From assembly GCA_946800325.1 (NCBI GenBank), contig OX326959.1:39918908-39982907 (forward strand): a DNA stretch of 64,000 nucleotides, read 5' to 3'. This DNA comes from Luzula sylvatica (lineage: Eukaryota; Streptophyta; Magnoliopsida; Poales; Juncaceae). Made by a program: the position numbers and the translations under genes. The notes beneath the pieces were generated by a model. That model searched no databases and was not told the DNA's origin. It saw only the letters and a list, made by a program, of their open reading frames with translations. Of the stretch, positions 12,062 through 25,985 are shown piece after piece (the first letter of the stretch is position 1; each line of letters starts with the position of its first letter).

Positions 12062-13090
12062 TATATAAATTTAATATATAACTCATTTTATTTTGTTTCG
12101 TACATTTTAAGTATTATTATGAAATCTGATAATTCAACGTATCGAAATAGGTAAAGAAATATATAGATTGATATAAAGTTATTTTCAGTTAATTTATGAA
12201 TAAATTCAACGTATCAAGTTATGAATAAACTTATTATGAATTTAAAATTACACTTATCCAATTTCAACAATAATAAATTATCAGAATTGTATGTTTTGTT
12301 CTCGCTCATCACAATTCTAAGCATTACCGTAAGTTCACGGATGCAAATATATGTTCGATAAATCGATTTTAAGCGAAAAGTGATAATTCAATAATATGCA
12401 AAACAAGTGATAAATCGATTTTTGTACAATTAAACTACAAAAATATGCTGTAACTGATTGAAATATTATCCTTTTAGACAAATATTCAATTGAAATATTT
12501 TGGGCCATCTTGGTTTGTCAAAAGGTATCTCCTTATTCTAAAATTTACTTATAGGGAAAGAAAGCTAAGTCACAAAAGAACATGCAAAAAGTTCAAGTCC
12601 CAAAAAACCAATGCAAGCAATCACAGACTCCTATACTGTCTCCACCTCTCTCTCAACCAACCAAATTTCAACTTCAAATTACACATTTTTTGAAATTCCA
12701 AATTTGAACATGAAATTGGCAAATCAAATTTGGTATATGAAATTTGAATCTTTGACTGAATCCAATCCAAGCATGATGTATAATCAGTTGGTACCGAACC
12801 GAAAACTGTCCCGCGGTACAGGAACCCATGCTTATCTTTATCTCCTTTTGCAAATTGTCATGATCTTCCAAATTTGCTGATAAAATTATACAATACATTT
12901 CTAACTTCAACAGCTTGAAATAACCAAATAAAATTGAATAAACGCCGCACCAGTATAATGAAAATATGATATTTTAGTTTAGTTTATAGAGGGGTATAAA
13001 TGAAATTAAACCAATAGTGATCCACTGCGGATACATTTACACAAAACCCCCTAGATAAAAAATATTTAAAGTCCGGTACTACACTCTCAA
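12062..13090. other. Upstream region of the cysteine protease gene
   Basis: AT-rich sequence without a convincing gene. A short patch near 12790-12825 contains GGTACC-type motifs also seen in the LTR element at 35-37 kb. Confidence 0.5.
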
Positions 13091-13096
13091 TTTTCT

Positions 13097-13104
13097 TATA
13101 TATA
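13097..13104 (+). promoter_or_regulatory. TATA box of the cysteine protease gene
   Basis: TATATATA lies 63 bp before the ATG at 13168 and is followed by a C-rich, CT-type leader. A transcription start near 13130 would give a leader of about 40 nt. Confidence 0.7.
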
Positions 13105-13167
13105 CTCATCTCCACCCACCTTTCTTCTTCACCTAAACTCCAACAAAAGCACGCTATAACCCTAACC

Positions 13168-15281
<2,114 letters not shown>

Positions 15282-15568
15282 AGAGGCGCGGAAGGGATCC
15301 TTTGTTGAATTTTACATAGATCGATTGATTCTCGTAGCTCCACTTTATTTATGTGATTTGATTTGGAATTGAATTGCTTGTACATATCGCATTCGATGAT
15401 TCCGATGTTTCGTTGTTTCGTTGTTGTATCTTGATTTAAATTGAATTAAAATGAAATGAAATTTCCAACTTTTAATCATTTAGATTTTTTTTTTAATATT
15501 CCATTCATCGAACTACTTAAATTTAGAAGAGAAGACAGGTGATTACAATTTTAAAACGAAATCTTCGA

Positions 15569-16825
15569 TCAATTTCCATCCCCCCCTCTGAGTTGCTTGG
15601 AGGCCATATAGTGAGGCAACGAAGAAGACGGGTGATTATAATTCCAAGGCCAATCGCTAGTTCCGCAAGTCTTGTTTTCTCCACCGGGATGCGCTTCGCA
15701 CGGCATGTAGCCTATGTGAGGGCAAATCTTAGGAAAAGAGAAGAACCAAGAACATTCTTTTAACGATCTTTGGTTCGGCAAACCAAGAATGCAATTTCCA
15801 CGCACGTCGAGCACGTTGCTTTTAATCAGATCCCAACAATTGACTCCGATCGACGTGAAGAAATTATCAGAGAGCGATATGTTCACCAAATTGCCCGTTT
15901 TCGCTAGCTGGCAGAGTACTTCCGGCACCCTTCCGTACAGATAATTTTGAGCGAGGTTTAGTTGTTCGACGTTGCTCAGACAACCAAACGATAGCGGTAT
16001 GGGGCCGGTTAGATGGTTCGTACCCACGTCGAAAATCGTTAAGCTTTTTAAATAGCCGATCTCGTAAGGTAGACAGCCTGACAGCCGATTATTGAGAAAA
16101 AGTACTTCGATGAGTTTATCGGCCGCCTTACATAGTGAACAAGGGATATGGCCGGTAAATCGGTTGTTGGCAAAGGTAAGGTACTCGACGGGAGCACTGC
16201 CAGCCTCATCTGGAATTTGGCCATCGAAAAAGTTATTGTTGAGAAAAAGGGCCTCGTAACCTATTGAGAAGATCGGAGACGGAACGTTTCCTAGGAAGTG
16301 ATTGAAACGGATGTCGAGAAAGGTTAGACCGGTTAACGGGATCACATTGACCGGAAACGGGCCGGAAAGATTGTTGTTACTAAGATCTAGCTCGAAGAAG
16401 TATTGTAGGCCTAGTAGGTTGGGTACCGTGCCGGAAAAATTGTTTGAATTAGCGTGAAAAAGGGCTAAGTCGGGGAAACCGTTGATAAACCCTTCGAGGC
16501 TCGGAGCAGCGAGATGAAAACCGTTAAAGTCAATAGAGGCGACGGTAACGGTACCGGGGGAATTGGGAGGAGTGTCGCAGTAAAATCCTTTGTACGTGCA
16601 CGGGAGATTGCCTACCCATGTGGCGGTAATATTGAGAGGATCCGCAGTGATGGTATTTTTGAAACGTTGAATCACGAGGTACGCTTGGTATTGTTTCATG
16701 TTTATGAAGTCCTTCGGTTGAAGGTCTGTACATGAACACGGAGCGGGGGCGATGGGGTATTGTGCATCGAGGCGGATGAAGAAAGAGAAGATGAAGAAAA
16801 GAACAACACTGACTTGTTTAATCAT
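15569..16825 (-). CDS. Secreted leucine-rich-repeat protein (At4g06744-like), single exon
   Basis: The reading frame gives 418 residues from the ATG at 16825. An in-frame ATG at 16894 would add 23 residues, but the nearest TATA box (about 16919-16913) places transcription start near or after it, and a clean signal peptide (MIKQVSVVLFFIFSFF) begins at 16825. After an N-terminal cap with paired Cys (CTYKGFYC) come about nine extracellular-type LRRs, for example LDLSNNNLSGPFP, LTFLDIRFNHFLGNVP and LTIFDVGTNHLTGPIP, then a Cys-containing C-terminal cap. There is no kinase or extensin tail, so it resembles the LRR part of LRX proteins without the extensin domain. Apoplastic or cell-wall location is inferred; ligand and function are unknown. 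Its 3' end faces the protease gene across 287 bp. Confidence 0.9.
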   Translation of the reverse strand: MIKQVSVVLFFIFSFFIRLDAQYPIAPAPCSCTDLQPKDFINMKQYQAYLVIQRFKNTITADPLNITATWVGNLPCTYKGFYCDTPPNSPGTVTVASIDFNGFHLAAPSLEGFINGFPDLALFHANSNNFSGTVPNLLGLQYFFELDLSNNNLSGPFPVNVIPLTGLTFLDIRFNHFLGNVPSPIFSIGYEALFLNNNFFDGQIPDEAGSAPVEYLTFANNRFTGHIPCSLCKAADKLIEVLFLNNRLSGCLPYEIGYLKSLTIFDVGTNHLTGPIPLSFGCLSNVEQLNLAQNYLYGRVPEVLCQLAKTGNLVNISLSDNFFTSIGVNCWDLIKSNVLDVRGNCILGLPNQRSLKECSWFFSFPKICPHIGYMPCEAHPGGENKTCGTSDWPWNYNHPSSSLPHYMASKQLRGGDGN

Positions 16826-16912
16826 ATTGTTTTGTTTTTCTCCAATGCTAATGTGATGATCAAGATATGAAACTAAGGTTTTGTATGAAAACATTGATTG
16901 ATCGATTCATTA

Positions 16913-16919
16913 ATATATA
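16913..16919 (-). promoter_or_regulatory. TATA-like box of the LRR gene
   Basis: On the minus strand CTATATATTAATG lies about 90 bp before the preferred ATG (16825). A second TATATATT lies about 24 bp farther upstream. This placement is the main reason to prefer the shorter protein. Confidence 0.55.
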
Positions 16920-16929
16920 GGAAATGGTG

Positions 16930-17370
16930 GATGGAATAAATATATAGGAATTGTACGATGCGAATATGATGAGGGGAGAGCATTTGCTTTGTAAAAGGAA
17001 ATGGGAATGGAATGAGATGGTGAGAGTTAAGTGGAAGAAGTAGTTACATAGTCTTCATCATAGATCCTAGCTGATTTGTTGTCATTATATATATTTTTGT
17101 TAAATCCTTATGATGCCAATGTGATGCCATAATTATGTTCTTTGTTCTTCTATTTTTTGTTTGAAGGAAATGAAATTTTTCTTTAAAGGAAATTAAGTTG
17201 GAAAGGAAATGGAGGTAATCTTTTCAATGTTATAGGAACGGCCTAAATCATCTGTCTTGAGAAATGCTTCCATTCCAAATTATTATTCTGATTAATTCTT
17301 CTAAAATCTCACAACACAATAATGATACTAAATTATATAGTGAGTCTTAAAAGACTAAGGGCCATCAGTT
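16930..17370. other. Upstream flank of the LRR gene
   Basis: No gene or repeat recognised; probably the promoter region of the LRR gene. Confidence 0.5.
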
Positions 17371-17372
17371 GG

Positions 17373-17685
17373 ACTGGCAAAAAATTTCGAGGATCGACGT
17401 TCGTTCGAACTCAGTTCGAAAATAATTCGAAAAAAAATCTTTTGAAAACTGGCACGAACTCGATATGGGTCGAGTTCGAATTGAACTAGATCAAATTCGA
17501 ACAATTTTAAATATAAGCCCAAAAATACACAAATTTTTTCGAGCCGAGTCGAGTCAGCTCGAGTTTAGATCCGTCACTGGCTCGAGCTGAAAACACACAG
17601 TTCAAATCTCTATTTGAACAGATCCGAGCTCGAACTAAATTTTGTTTGTTTGAATTCGACTTTTTGCTAGCCCTAACCGACAACA
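17373..17685. repeat. Possible hAT-like non-autonomous element
   Basis: The left edge GGACTGGCAAAAA and the reverse complement of the right edge, GGGCTAGCAAAAA, resemble hAT terminal repeats. The inside is dominated by TTCGAA/GAGCTCGA motifs. No convincing 8-bp target duplication was found, so this is tentative. Confidence 0.4.
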
Positions 17686-17689
17686 TCTA

Positions 17690-18105
17690 CTAAATTATGA
17701 ATCAAAATTAAAGTTTTATCTTTTTTTGAAAAAAGAAGAAGTTTACCTTTCAAAAAAAAAAAAGAAAAAAGAAGAAGTTCATATAAAGCAGCTGGTCTCC
17801 CCAATACATATTTTTTAAAGCACAATGACTTTAGCTTTAATAATTAACGAGCTTTATCCCCGCGCAAGACGTTTTTAATATAATTATTTAAATAGAATCA
17901 AAGCGCATGCGTTTGAACTAAATTAATCTAATCATAACATATTTACAAATATCATGATGTCAATAGATGCATAAGGTTCATAAAATTAGTCTATCACGGA
18001 TATTATTTTCTAATATAATTTGTGTAAATATCATTTGTTCATGTGCTTCTAAAATTGATTAATATAATCAGGACATATTCGCAAATTTTAATATGTATGT
18101 AAAAT
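17690..18105. other. AT-rich spacer
   Basis: Contains two AAAAAGAAGAAGTT(C/T) stretches and A-runs. Nothing else recognised. Confidence 0.5.
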
Positions 18106-18107
18106 AG

Positions 18108-18540
18108 GAAACAAATACCAAATGTAAAAAATGACCAAAATGTGAAATAAGAAAAAAGGATCAAAATGTAAAAAAAGATCGAAAAGTAAATAAAAAGGAC
18201 CAAAATATAAATAAAAAGGATCAAAATATAAATTAAAACTAAAAAGGACCAAAATGTAAATAAAAGAATCAAAATGTAAATTGAAATGTAAAAAATGACC
18301 AAAAAGTAAATAAAAAAGGACCAAAATGTTAATAAAAAAGACCAAAATGTAAATTAAAAATAAAAGGACCGAAATGTAAATAAAAAGGACCAAAATATAA
18401 ATTCAAAAATGTAAAAAAGGACCGAAAAGTAAATAAAAAATGACCAAAATATAAATAAAAAGGACTAAAATGTAAATTTTTAAACTAAAAATGACCAAAT
18501 ATAAATTAAAAGGACCAAAATATAAATTAAAAAATATTTT
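18108..18540 (+). repeat. Tandem array of GGACCAAAATGTAAAT-like units, about 20 bp each
   Basis: About twenty degenerate units of A-rich + GGACCAAAATRTAAAT follow one another. The right flank reads AGGTCCCTGATGACGTGG. The same motif in the opposite orientation fills 20957-21505. Confidence 0.85.
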
Positions 18541-20000
18541 TTTACACAAAGGTCCCTGATGACGTGGAGCTCTAAAAATGCAAGAATTCTTGTAACTTTA
18601 TACATGATATAATATATCACAAAGATATGATATTATCATATAACTTTGACAAATGATGATTATTATCATATACAAATTTTGACATTACTTTGGGTCATGT
18701 GCTGAGTGTATGGCGCATTAAACTATCCAAAGAAAAGAATAAAACATTGTTCGGCCACCTTCCATAAGTTTGGTCCTTTTTCTCGGTTAGCTTTTGGGCG
18801 GAAATGAGAATTTGCAATTCGACATCTTTTTGGGTAGTCCCGCTTTGGCACCAAAGAATTATCTTTTCGTATTATAAAAAAAAAATCTACTTATGAGTGA
18901 AATTTGGTTAACATGCACACTATATGCCTGCTTGTGTTATGGATATAATCATATTATATGTTCGTTTTGCATGTAATACATTTACAAGTCATTTGGCGAA
19001 GCAATAAAATATCCAAGAAGATAAGTGATTTCTTCGTTTAATACAACAGAAGTTATGTGTTCTTGTAGCATCACAATTATAGGAAAAGTATATATTTGTC
19101 TTTCTAACTTTCCTCACGTTAGTTGATGGTAAGCCCAAAAATAAACAAAGGCGTGAATCAAATTAAAATAAATTATATTTATTTAATACGTACACATATA
19201 TTAAAACGTTAAACCATGTCCGTTTACTCATTTATCATATACTGGATTAACATATATTTATTTGGGTGATTTTATGTTAGAACTTTTTTTAAAAAGTTCA
19301 GTAATTACAATTTTCTTTATATGCACGATAATTCTTTCATATTTCGTCTAACATTAATTGATAAAAATACATTTAAATATTATCATTAAATAGATAAATT
19401 ACCCTGTTTATTTAAGAGATACATGTGTTGAAACCAAATTCAATTACGTATTTATCACATATTCTAACACTAAATAACAAACTATTGTATCATCGATACG
19501 ACGAGAAACTTCATATCGCCACTCATACTATTTCTTTCATTCTTCTCATCTCTATGTGCTGAAGAGATATGTGCTACATAATGTCAGATAATTTTCGAAA
19601 GGATGATAAAATTGTAAGCCTCTCAATTTTATTAATATGGTTTTCATCGACATATTATTATTCTCGTCCTCTACCTGTTATAGTCAGGATTGGCCTCGAA
19701 ATTTTGCATGTCTTGGTCCAAATTTATATCCGTTTCTCATATATTGTCAAAATAATATTCTCTGGTAAAAAAGAACAATAAAAAAATATCAACATATTAT
19801 TTTAGCAAAAAAAAATCCTAATACCATACAAATGATGCAAATTGTGTACTTTTTTCAAGTCAGAACCTTTTTCAATCATCCCGTGATTATATTTTTTCTG
19901 GGAGATTCTATGGTACGGGTAGTTTTTATGCGGAGGGTCATGATTTAAACTAAAAAATCAATCCAACGATTCACAATTGATGCGAGTAATTTCGGATGTA
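18541..20000. other. Intergenic region, no gene seen
   Basis: AT-rich. The short open frame at 19569-19781 has no domain signature and low-complexity composition, so it is not called. Confidence 0.5.
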
Positions 20001-20029
20001 CAGTAAAAAGGGCATAATTGTCATTTCAC

Positions 20030-20283
20030 TCGTCGTTATACATACTTTCTTCCCAACTCTCCATTTCCCTAGTCTGCTCTCCTTTCCTTTTCTATTCCTC
20101 TCTCTCCTTCTAGACAAAAAGGAACTCATGGGAAATCACTCATGGTTCTTCATTCGACCTCTCTGTTTCATTCATCTTAATCCCCCTTTTAATAATATAT
20201 GCTCCTACGGACAGCTCTGAGCGATTAAATCTAAGACTAAGCGAGCAACCATTCTCTTCTTCTCCATGGCTTTAGAAAATCAG
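20030..20283 (+). other. Possible promoter, leader and first exon of a captured or truncated gene
   Basis: A CT-rich leader-like stretch leads to an ATG at 20266 encoding MALENQ, followed at once by a GT donor (20284) and a (CT)n tract. This looks like a plant first exon, but I found no downstream exon that would continue it. It lies on the same strand as the Helitron 3' end at 22499. Confidence 0.35.
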
Positions 20284-20289
20284 GTCTAA

Positions 20290-20330
<41 letters not shown>

Positions 20331-20950
20331 TTTGTCTTGAGTTGTACTATTTTTTTTACAGAAATGTTGAGTTGTGCTAGAATGTTAAATTAGAAGAATA
20401 CCAAAAAATTTCGTTTGACAGAGAACTTAAAAAGATAGCTGTTATAGAGAACTTAAAAGGAGCTTCATTTCTTAGACAACAATAATGCATTTTATTATAA
20501 TATAACTGTTATAGAGAACTTAAAAGATGAGAATGGGAAGTTTTCTTCCATCACTAAAAGGAGCACTAAAGAGGAGTTTGAACAAACTCCATATAATTAA
20601 TAATCTCAAATAAGAAGAAAACTTCATTATATCTTGAGCATGTAAATCAGGTATTTTTCACAAAAATAATAATATTGTTATTTCATTATAATTATCTTAA
20701 TTTAGAATATTTAATTAAATTAACTAAAATAAACTCGTGTGCTTACAGCGGTACTAATTGGAGTAAATAAGGATGGTGCACTGAAGAAATGAACAAAACT
20801 TAAGCTCATTAGTCCAAATGTCCAATTCCATACAATTGATTCGAGTAAATAAACCTGATACGTAGAATGATGTTGGACTCTTTTGAAAATGGTACAAATG
20901 AACTATTATTATGTAATGGAAATAATATAGATATTTGTTGAGCAAATGAA
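20284..20950. other. (CT)n tract and AT-rich spacer
   Basis: A CT microsatellite at about 20290-20327 is followed by two copies of CTGTTATAGAGAACTTAAAA (near 20440 and 20507). No gene recognised. Confidence 0.5.
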
Positions 20951-20956
20951 TCAAAT

Positions 20957-21505
20957 TGATCCTTTTTTCGAAACAAAATTACATTTTGGTCCTTTTTGTT
21001 TTACATTTTGGTCCTTTATATTTGCATTTTGGCCCTTCGAAGTTTTGAAATTTACATTTTAGTCCAAGAGCCTCAAATTGGTCCTATTTTTTAAAAAAAA
21101 TTATATTTTGGTCCTTTATATTTGCATTTTGGTCCTTCGAAGTTTTAAAATTTACATTTTAGTCCTTTATTATTTTTCTTGCCTGGTGCAGCCACGTAAC
21201 CAGGGGCCTATTTGTAAAAAAAAATATTTTTTTTACATTTTGGTCCTTTTTTATTTACAAATTGGTCCTTTTTTCGAAACAAATTTACATTTTGGTCCTT
21301 TTTTTATATTTTGGTCCTTTATATTTGCATTTTGGCCCTTCGAAGTTTTGAAATTTACATTTTAGTCCAGAGGCCTCAAATTGGTCCTATTTTAAAAAAA
21401 AAATTATATTTTGGTCCTTTTTTCACATTTTGGTCCTTTATATTTGCATTTTGGTCCTTCGAAGTTTTAAAATTTACATTTTGGTCCTTTATTATTTTTC
21501 TTGAA
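20957..21505 (-). repeat. Tandem array of the same motif in inverted orientation, with a higher-order duplication
   Basis: Units read ACATTTTGGTCCTTTTT, the reverse complement of the 18.1-18.5 kb array. Two larger copies of about 225-240 bp (20957-21180 and 21262-21503) share the same internal order, including CCCTTCGAAGTTTTGAAAT and TTATTATTTTTCTTG. The joint GCCACGTAACCAGGGGCCT (about 21191-21210) matches the inverted flank of the first array. Confidence 0.85.
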
Positions 21506-21519
21506 AAACTAAAATAAAA

Positions 21520-22440
21520 TTATAATAAGTTGAACAATATTAATAAAAGAACATCTTGCAAATATTTAAAAATAAAATATCACAAAACTATTAAAAAATA
21601 CATAAAAAGAAAACTAAAATAAAAAATAGATGTTTAAATAGATATTTTCTATGAATATATTTGCAAGATCTTTATTTATTATCATTTAATGTTAGTTTTT
21701 TTATGAATAAAGAATGTAATATTAAAATTATATAAACAAAATATGTAATAATTAAAATTTTTTTAAATCACTACGTGTTAAGAAGTGTTTATGAATTTTC
21801 TTAAAATTAATAAAAAATAACAAAAATAAGTTTTAATTATTACATATGAGATTTGGAGGGTATTTTGGGAAAAAAAAAATTAATATCATCCATAAGGAGT
21901 ATTTTAAAATAAAAGTTTGGTAAAGAGTTTTTTTTTTTTGGAGTTTACGAAAAGATAGAGAATTTTTTATAATATCCAAAAAAAATTAGGGGGTTAAAAA
22001 TATACCAAATCATGGATGTGCGAATAATCATGACATAATTTAAATTAAAGGTTCGAACGAAACGGTTAGCGATGACATCGTCAAACTTTGTTGTTGGCTG
22101 ACCACACAAAGGACGAAAAATATTTGTGCTAAATATGTAGCGAAATTAAGGATTTGTGAAATTAAAAACACTCTTTTTTTCAGCAATGTTTTCTGAACTA
22201 TTATGTTCTTAATAAATTTCATGACGACTCATTCGTTCTTTTTCCTTATTTTACTTATGAAGTATAAAATATAGATAATTTTTTTAGCAATAACCGTTTG
22301 AATTATTCAAGAAATCCGGCTCTTAAAATATTCAAACGATTTTTGCTACAAAATTTCACTCGCACACAACACACTAAATTACACATATAATAATGATTAC
22401 AAAAAGAAAGTCACATACACAAAATGAACAACAATTTTTT
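21520..22440. other. AT-rich region, part of a Helitron or older repeats
   Basis: Contains a short inverted repeat (AACATCTTGCAAATATTT near 21550 against AATATATTTGCAAGATCTT near 21655). No coding signal seen. Confidence 0.45.
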
Positions 22441-22465
22441 TCAACTACATTACTTATAAACCCGA

Positions 22466-22499
22466 ACAGCCCCGCGTAATTGCGCGGGGGTAATGCTAG
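22466..22499 (+). mobile_element. Helitron 3' terminus (plus strand)
   Basis: A GC-rich hairpin (CCCCGCG, loop TAATT/G, CGCGGGG; 22470-22489) is followed by GTAATG and a terminal CTAG (22496-22499), then a host T. Hairpin about 6-12 bp before CTRR, with insertion next to T, is the classic Helitron 3' end. The 5' TC end should lie upstream but was not identified. Confidence 0.78.
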
Positions 22500-22539
22500 T
22501 TCTATCCTATACCGATACGGTGCAATACGATAACAATTT

Positions 22540-22975
22540 TCAAAAAATTACGGATATAAATATAACTATATAATTATTGTTGTACTATATTTATATTATA
22601 TATAATGAGTAAAAAAAATAACAAAAAAATAATAATTTGAAATTAAATATCATGAGATTTAAAAAACAAACCAAGCAATATAAGTATCATAAAAATATCA
22701 TAGATCTAATTTAAAAACATCGTATATAATTTATTTAAAAATATTATGGACTAAAATATATAATGAGTCGAAGTATCATAAATGACATATCATAGTCGTA
22801 TCCTAAAAATATTTCAGCTGTATCATATCGTATCCCCGCCGTATCTGAAAAAAATAAATATTAAAATAATCGGATACGTCACGTAACGTATCTGATACAT
22901 ATCGGAGTCGTGTCGCACCCGTATCCTCATGATACTTCTACATTTTTGAAGTATCCGCGTAAGGCGTAACGTAGC
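22540..22975. repeat. Dispersed repeat related to 62340-62640
   Basis: Blocks such as GAATTAAATATCAT, ATACAAGTATCA.AAAAATATC, ATAATTTATTTAAAA and CGTATC.. occur in the same order here and near 62.4-62.6 kb, allowing for substitutions. The end is rich in CGTATCC motifs. Class unknown. Confidence 0.55.
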
Positions 22976-22984
22976 ATTTAATGC

Positions 22985-23300
22985 ATACGAATAATTAAAG
23001 ATGGCAAAATGTGACCCGACTTGATCTGTCCGAATTCGAACCCGACCCGAACTGAAAACTGTTGGAAAGTTAACTTGAAACCGAATGACTTGAATTCGAA
23101 ATGGAATCGAAACCGAATGATCCGAATCCGAAATTGACTGCAAACCGAATGACCCGAATTCAAAATCGATCCAAAACCGAATGATCCGTAATTCGAACGA
23201 TCTGAAATCCGAACTAATCCTAATTTTCAAAACTCAAGACCCGGATGACCTGAAATTCATGACCCGAATGACCCATACTCACAACTCGAATAATCCCAAA
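22985..23300. repeat. Degenerate GACCCGAAT / CCGAATGA repeat
   Basis: About ten short imperfect units of ACCGAATGACCCGAATTC are arrayed here. The start, ATGGCAAAATGTGACCCGAC, resembles ends of plant non-autonomous hAT-type repeats. No target duplication found. Confidence 0.5.
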
Positions 23301-23493
23301 AATTAATATTTTTTATTAAAATCAATATGTTATTGCTAAAAGTCTCATAATCAATAAAATAAATTTCGAATGAGTCGAAAATTAAATTCTCGGAAAACTG
23401 AATGATTCGAAATAAAATTTTACAAAATGTTTCGGAAAACTTTGACCGTTCTCCTGCATTTACATTTTTGTTTAGTTTTGATTATATATTTTA

Positions 23494-23525
23494 CTAGTAA
23501 AATACCCGCGACTTCGCTGCGGGTT
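23494..23525 (-). mobile_element. Helitron 3' terminus (minus strand)
   Basis: On the minus strand CCCGC..GCGGG (23523-23505) is followed by TATTTTA and CTAG, ending at 23494 next to a host T. The element would extend to higher coordinates. This end faces the plus-strand Helitron end at 22499, leaving about 1 kb between them. Confidence 0.78.
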
Positions 23526-23529
23526 TTTC

Positions 23530-25100
23530 AATTGATTCAACACTTAACTTATATTCAAATGACATAATTATTTCAACCAGTTTTGAAAGAAAAAAAAATT
23601 ATAGTGTTTTTGTTACACCTTAATATTAAAACCCAAAAAAAAATTCATACAAAAATCTTGGTAAGTATTAAGCTTGAATGATAAAAAAAATATATTTATT
23701 TCGAAATGCTGCAAAAACAAAAGTTTACTTTTCGAAATGTAAATAGCAAAATATAACTTGACAAATTAATATACATTCAGTACGGGATTTTTTTTATTTC
23801 ATTGTAAATAGCAAAATATTACGTAATAACAGTTAAAAAAAAAAATTCGTGACTTAAGATAAGATTATTTGACAAGAATTCCATATATATTCTCATCACA
23901 TGTTATAGCCAATTAATTACTTCAGTTATCATCAATGTATACACACTTACATAACCAAAATGTAATGTCTTTCACTTTCATTGGCTAGCAAAGTTTGAAT
24001 AGGCAAAGATTATGTTAAAGTTCATATATTACTCGACAAACCATTTCTTACGAGATTATAAGCTCTCGCTCGTTATTCAATTGGTATTCAATTGTAAAGG
24101 CTTCTATATTATTTAGTTCTCATTCATGTACCAAATTTTGAACACCAAATAATTATGATTTCATAAGACTGGTTAGCAGTAATTCTCTGTTATGCAAGCA
24201 AAAGTTTGTTAGTTCCCATGCCAACTTCACAATCGTCAAACGTACTTGAAATGTCAAAATTTTACAAAAACTTTTTAAGATCTCAAAATATGCATAAAAC
24301 CCCTGTAAATTGTTAGCACTTTAAGAGTACTCTACAAAATTATGAAAATGAGCAATATAGCTATAAAATATATATATTTCTTAATTCTCAAATTACCAAA
24401 TTAGTACTGAATTTAAAGAACAAATAAACAAACCTTAAAAAATTCACCTTTTCAAGAACTGCTGACCTTTTAAAAAAATTATATTATTCTCCACGTGGTT
24501 GTCCCTAATTGCAATAAATAATCAACAAATATGTCCACAAATAAGTTGATACAACAAACAACTGAAAGAAGATATGAATATGCATGGAATTTTCAAAATT
24601 TGATGATTCCAATTATGTCTTAGGTACCCCTTAAATTTAGAAAAATATCGCATATACCCCTGGAATAAACACTAATATGAAATATATCCCTCCATATAAA
24701 AATATAAAAATACCCTTAAAAATGAGAAAAATGTCGCATACATCCTTGAGATTAACTGAAGTAATCATATATACTCCTGAATTTCAGAAAATTTTACAAA
24801 TACACCCAAAGATAAGAAAAAATATCATATATACCACCGAATTTCATAAATTTTCAAAAATACTGCTGAAAAATGAGAAAAATATCATCTTTCTCCTGAC
24901 GTTCGTAAAATTATCAAGAATACCCTTAAAATGAGAAAACTATAACATATGCCCCTGAAAAATATCAGATATACCACTGAAAATGAGAGAAAAACCAAAT
25001 TTATCCCTGAAGTTTACTAAAATATATTATATTATATAACAATATAAAAATAACCCAAATAATGAGAAAACTATCACATATACCATTGAAAGTAACCGAA
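23530..25100. other. Interior of a putative Helitron, AT-rich
   Basis: From about 24620 to 25090 there are many degenerate units of TATACCCCTGAAAATGAGAAAAATATCA, about 60-70 bp each, giving a weak tandem structure. No gene seen. Confidence 0.45.
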
Positions 25101-25108
25101 ATAATACT

Positions 25109-25240
25109 TTGGCCTTTCTCGCACATAATACCTCGATTTGAGTCCTCTGATCGGCTTGTTTTTCCTCGACCCATCTACCAAAGGTTTGAGGCTTTGAGCC
25201 CTGCGAGCCTTTTTATTGCCCTTAATGCCCTTTCGCCTCT
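25109..25240 (-). other. Unrecognised coding-like fragment
   Basis: The minus strand reads a basic stretch with KGIKGNKKARRAQSLKPL and KNKPIRGLKSRYY without a stop for over 40 codons, with GC content above its surroundings. I do not recognise the family. It lies beside the phosphoserine phosphatase fragment on the same strand and may be another captured piece. Confidence 0.35.
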
Positions 25241-25599
25241 TGAAAAAAAAATTAAATTTTATGATAGCATCATAATTAATACAGAAAATCACGAAAAAAT
25301 GAACTGACTTAGTAATAAATACAGACCTTTGTCATTTGATCATCAGAAAAGCACGAATGAAACAAACATAAACCTTTTGTTATAATATCAAAATACACAC
25401 CTGTAATTTGATCAGATTTAGTTAGTAATCGAAAATTAGGAATTATCTAAAGTTTTCTGTATTTAAGTGTATGGCATTTCTCTTAATACCAGTTGAAGCG
25501 TGCTTTGAATAGGGGTGTTTCCCAAAAAAGAACCAATATCTTTTATTATTTGATTTGCTAACTTATTTTCCAATTTATTAATAGAATTAACATACCTCC

Positions 25600-25985
25600 A
25601 TCATTTGATTGAAACCCTCTAGAAAATAAGTACACATCAGCGCCATTTGCTCTCAATTTTATAATGTATTCAGCATTTTCAGGTGAAATCCTACAATTTC
25701 ATGTTTTCCATCAAATATTAAGCAATATAATATAGCATAACAACTTATTTAATTAAGAATAACATTATTATTGAGTTTAATTATTTAATAATCATATAAT
25801 TGAGTTTAAATTAAATAAAAAAATACCGTCGGGTTTGTTAGCAAGCACCAACAAAACTCTCGCGGCAAAAGCCTCGTCAACTCAGAAACGGCATAGCCAG
25901 TCCTGCAAAAGTCTGCAATTTCGTCTATTCATTGATCTATGAAATAATGTATTGTCCACCTCAATACACAGCGTGTTTGCATTTC
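25600..25985 (-). pseudogene. PSP: Fragment of phosphoserine phosphatase, broken
   Basis: Two exon-like pieces are visible. The first (about 25985-25827) reads VDNT, then in a shifted frame DEIADFCRTGYAVSEL, then in another frame DEAFAARVLLVLA. This matches the plant phosphoserine phosphatase order of the HAD Asp motif, DE(L/I)A.FCGAGKAV.EWT and F.EALAARL, with about 10 residues missing and frame changes. The second (about 25692-25600) reads ISPENAEYIIKLRANGADVY followed by LFSRGF, matching the ISPG..ELVKKLKAN..DVYLVSGGF region; the motif-II Ser-Gly-Gly is altered. The enzyme makes serine in plastids. Introns remain, so this is a copied genomic piece rather than a retrocopy. It lies 2.1-2.5 kb inside the minus-strand Helitron end at 23494, on the same strand. 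Confidence 0.68.

Noticed and set aside
17373..17685. hAT element as a firm call
   Set aside because: Edges look like hAT terminal repeats but the 8-bp flanks do not match; kept only as a low-confidence repeat.
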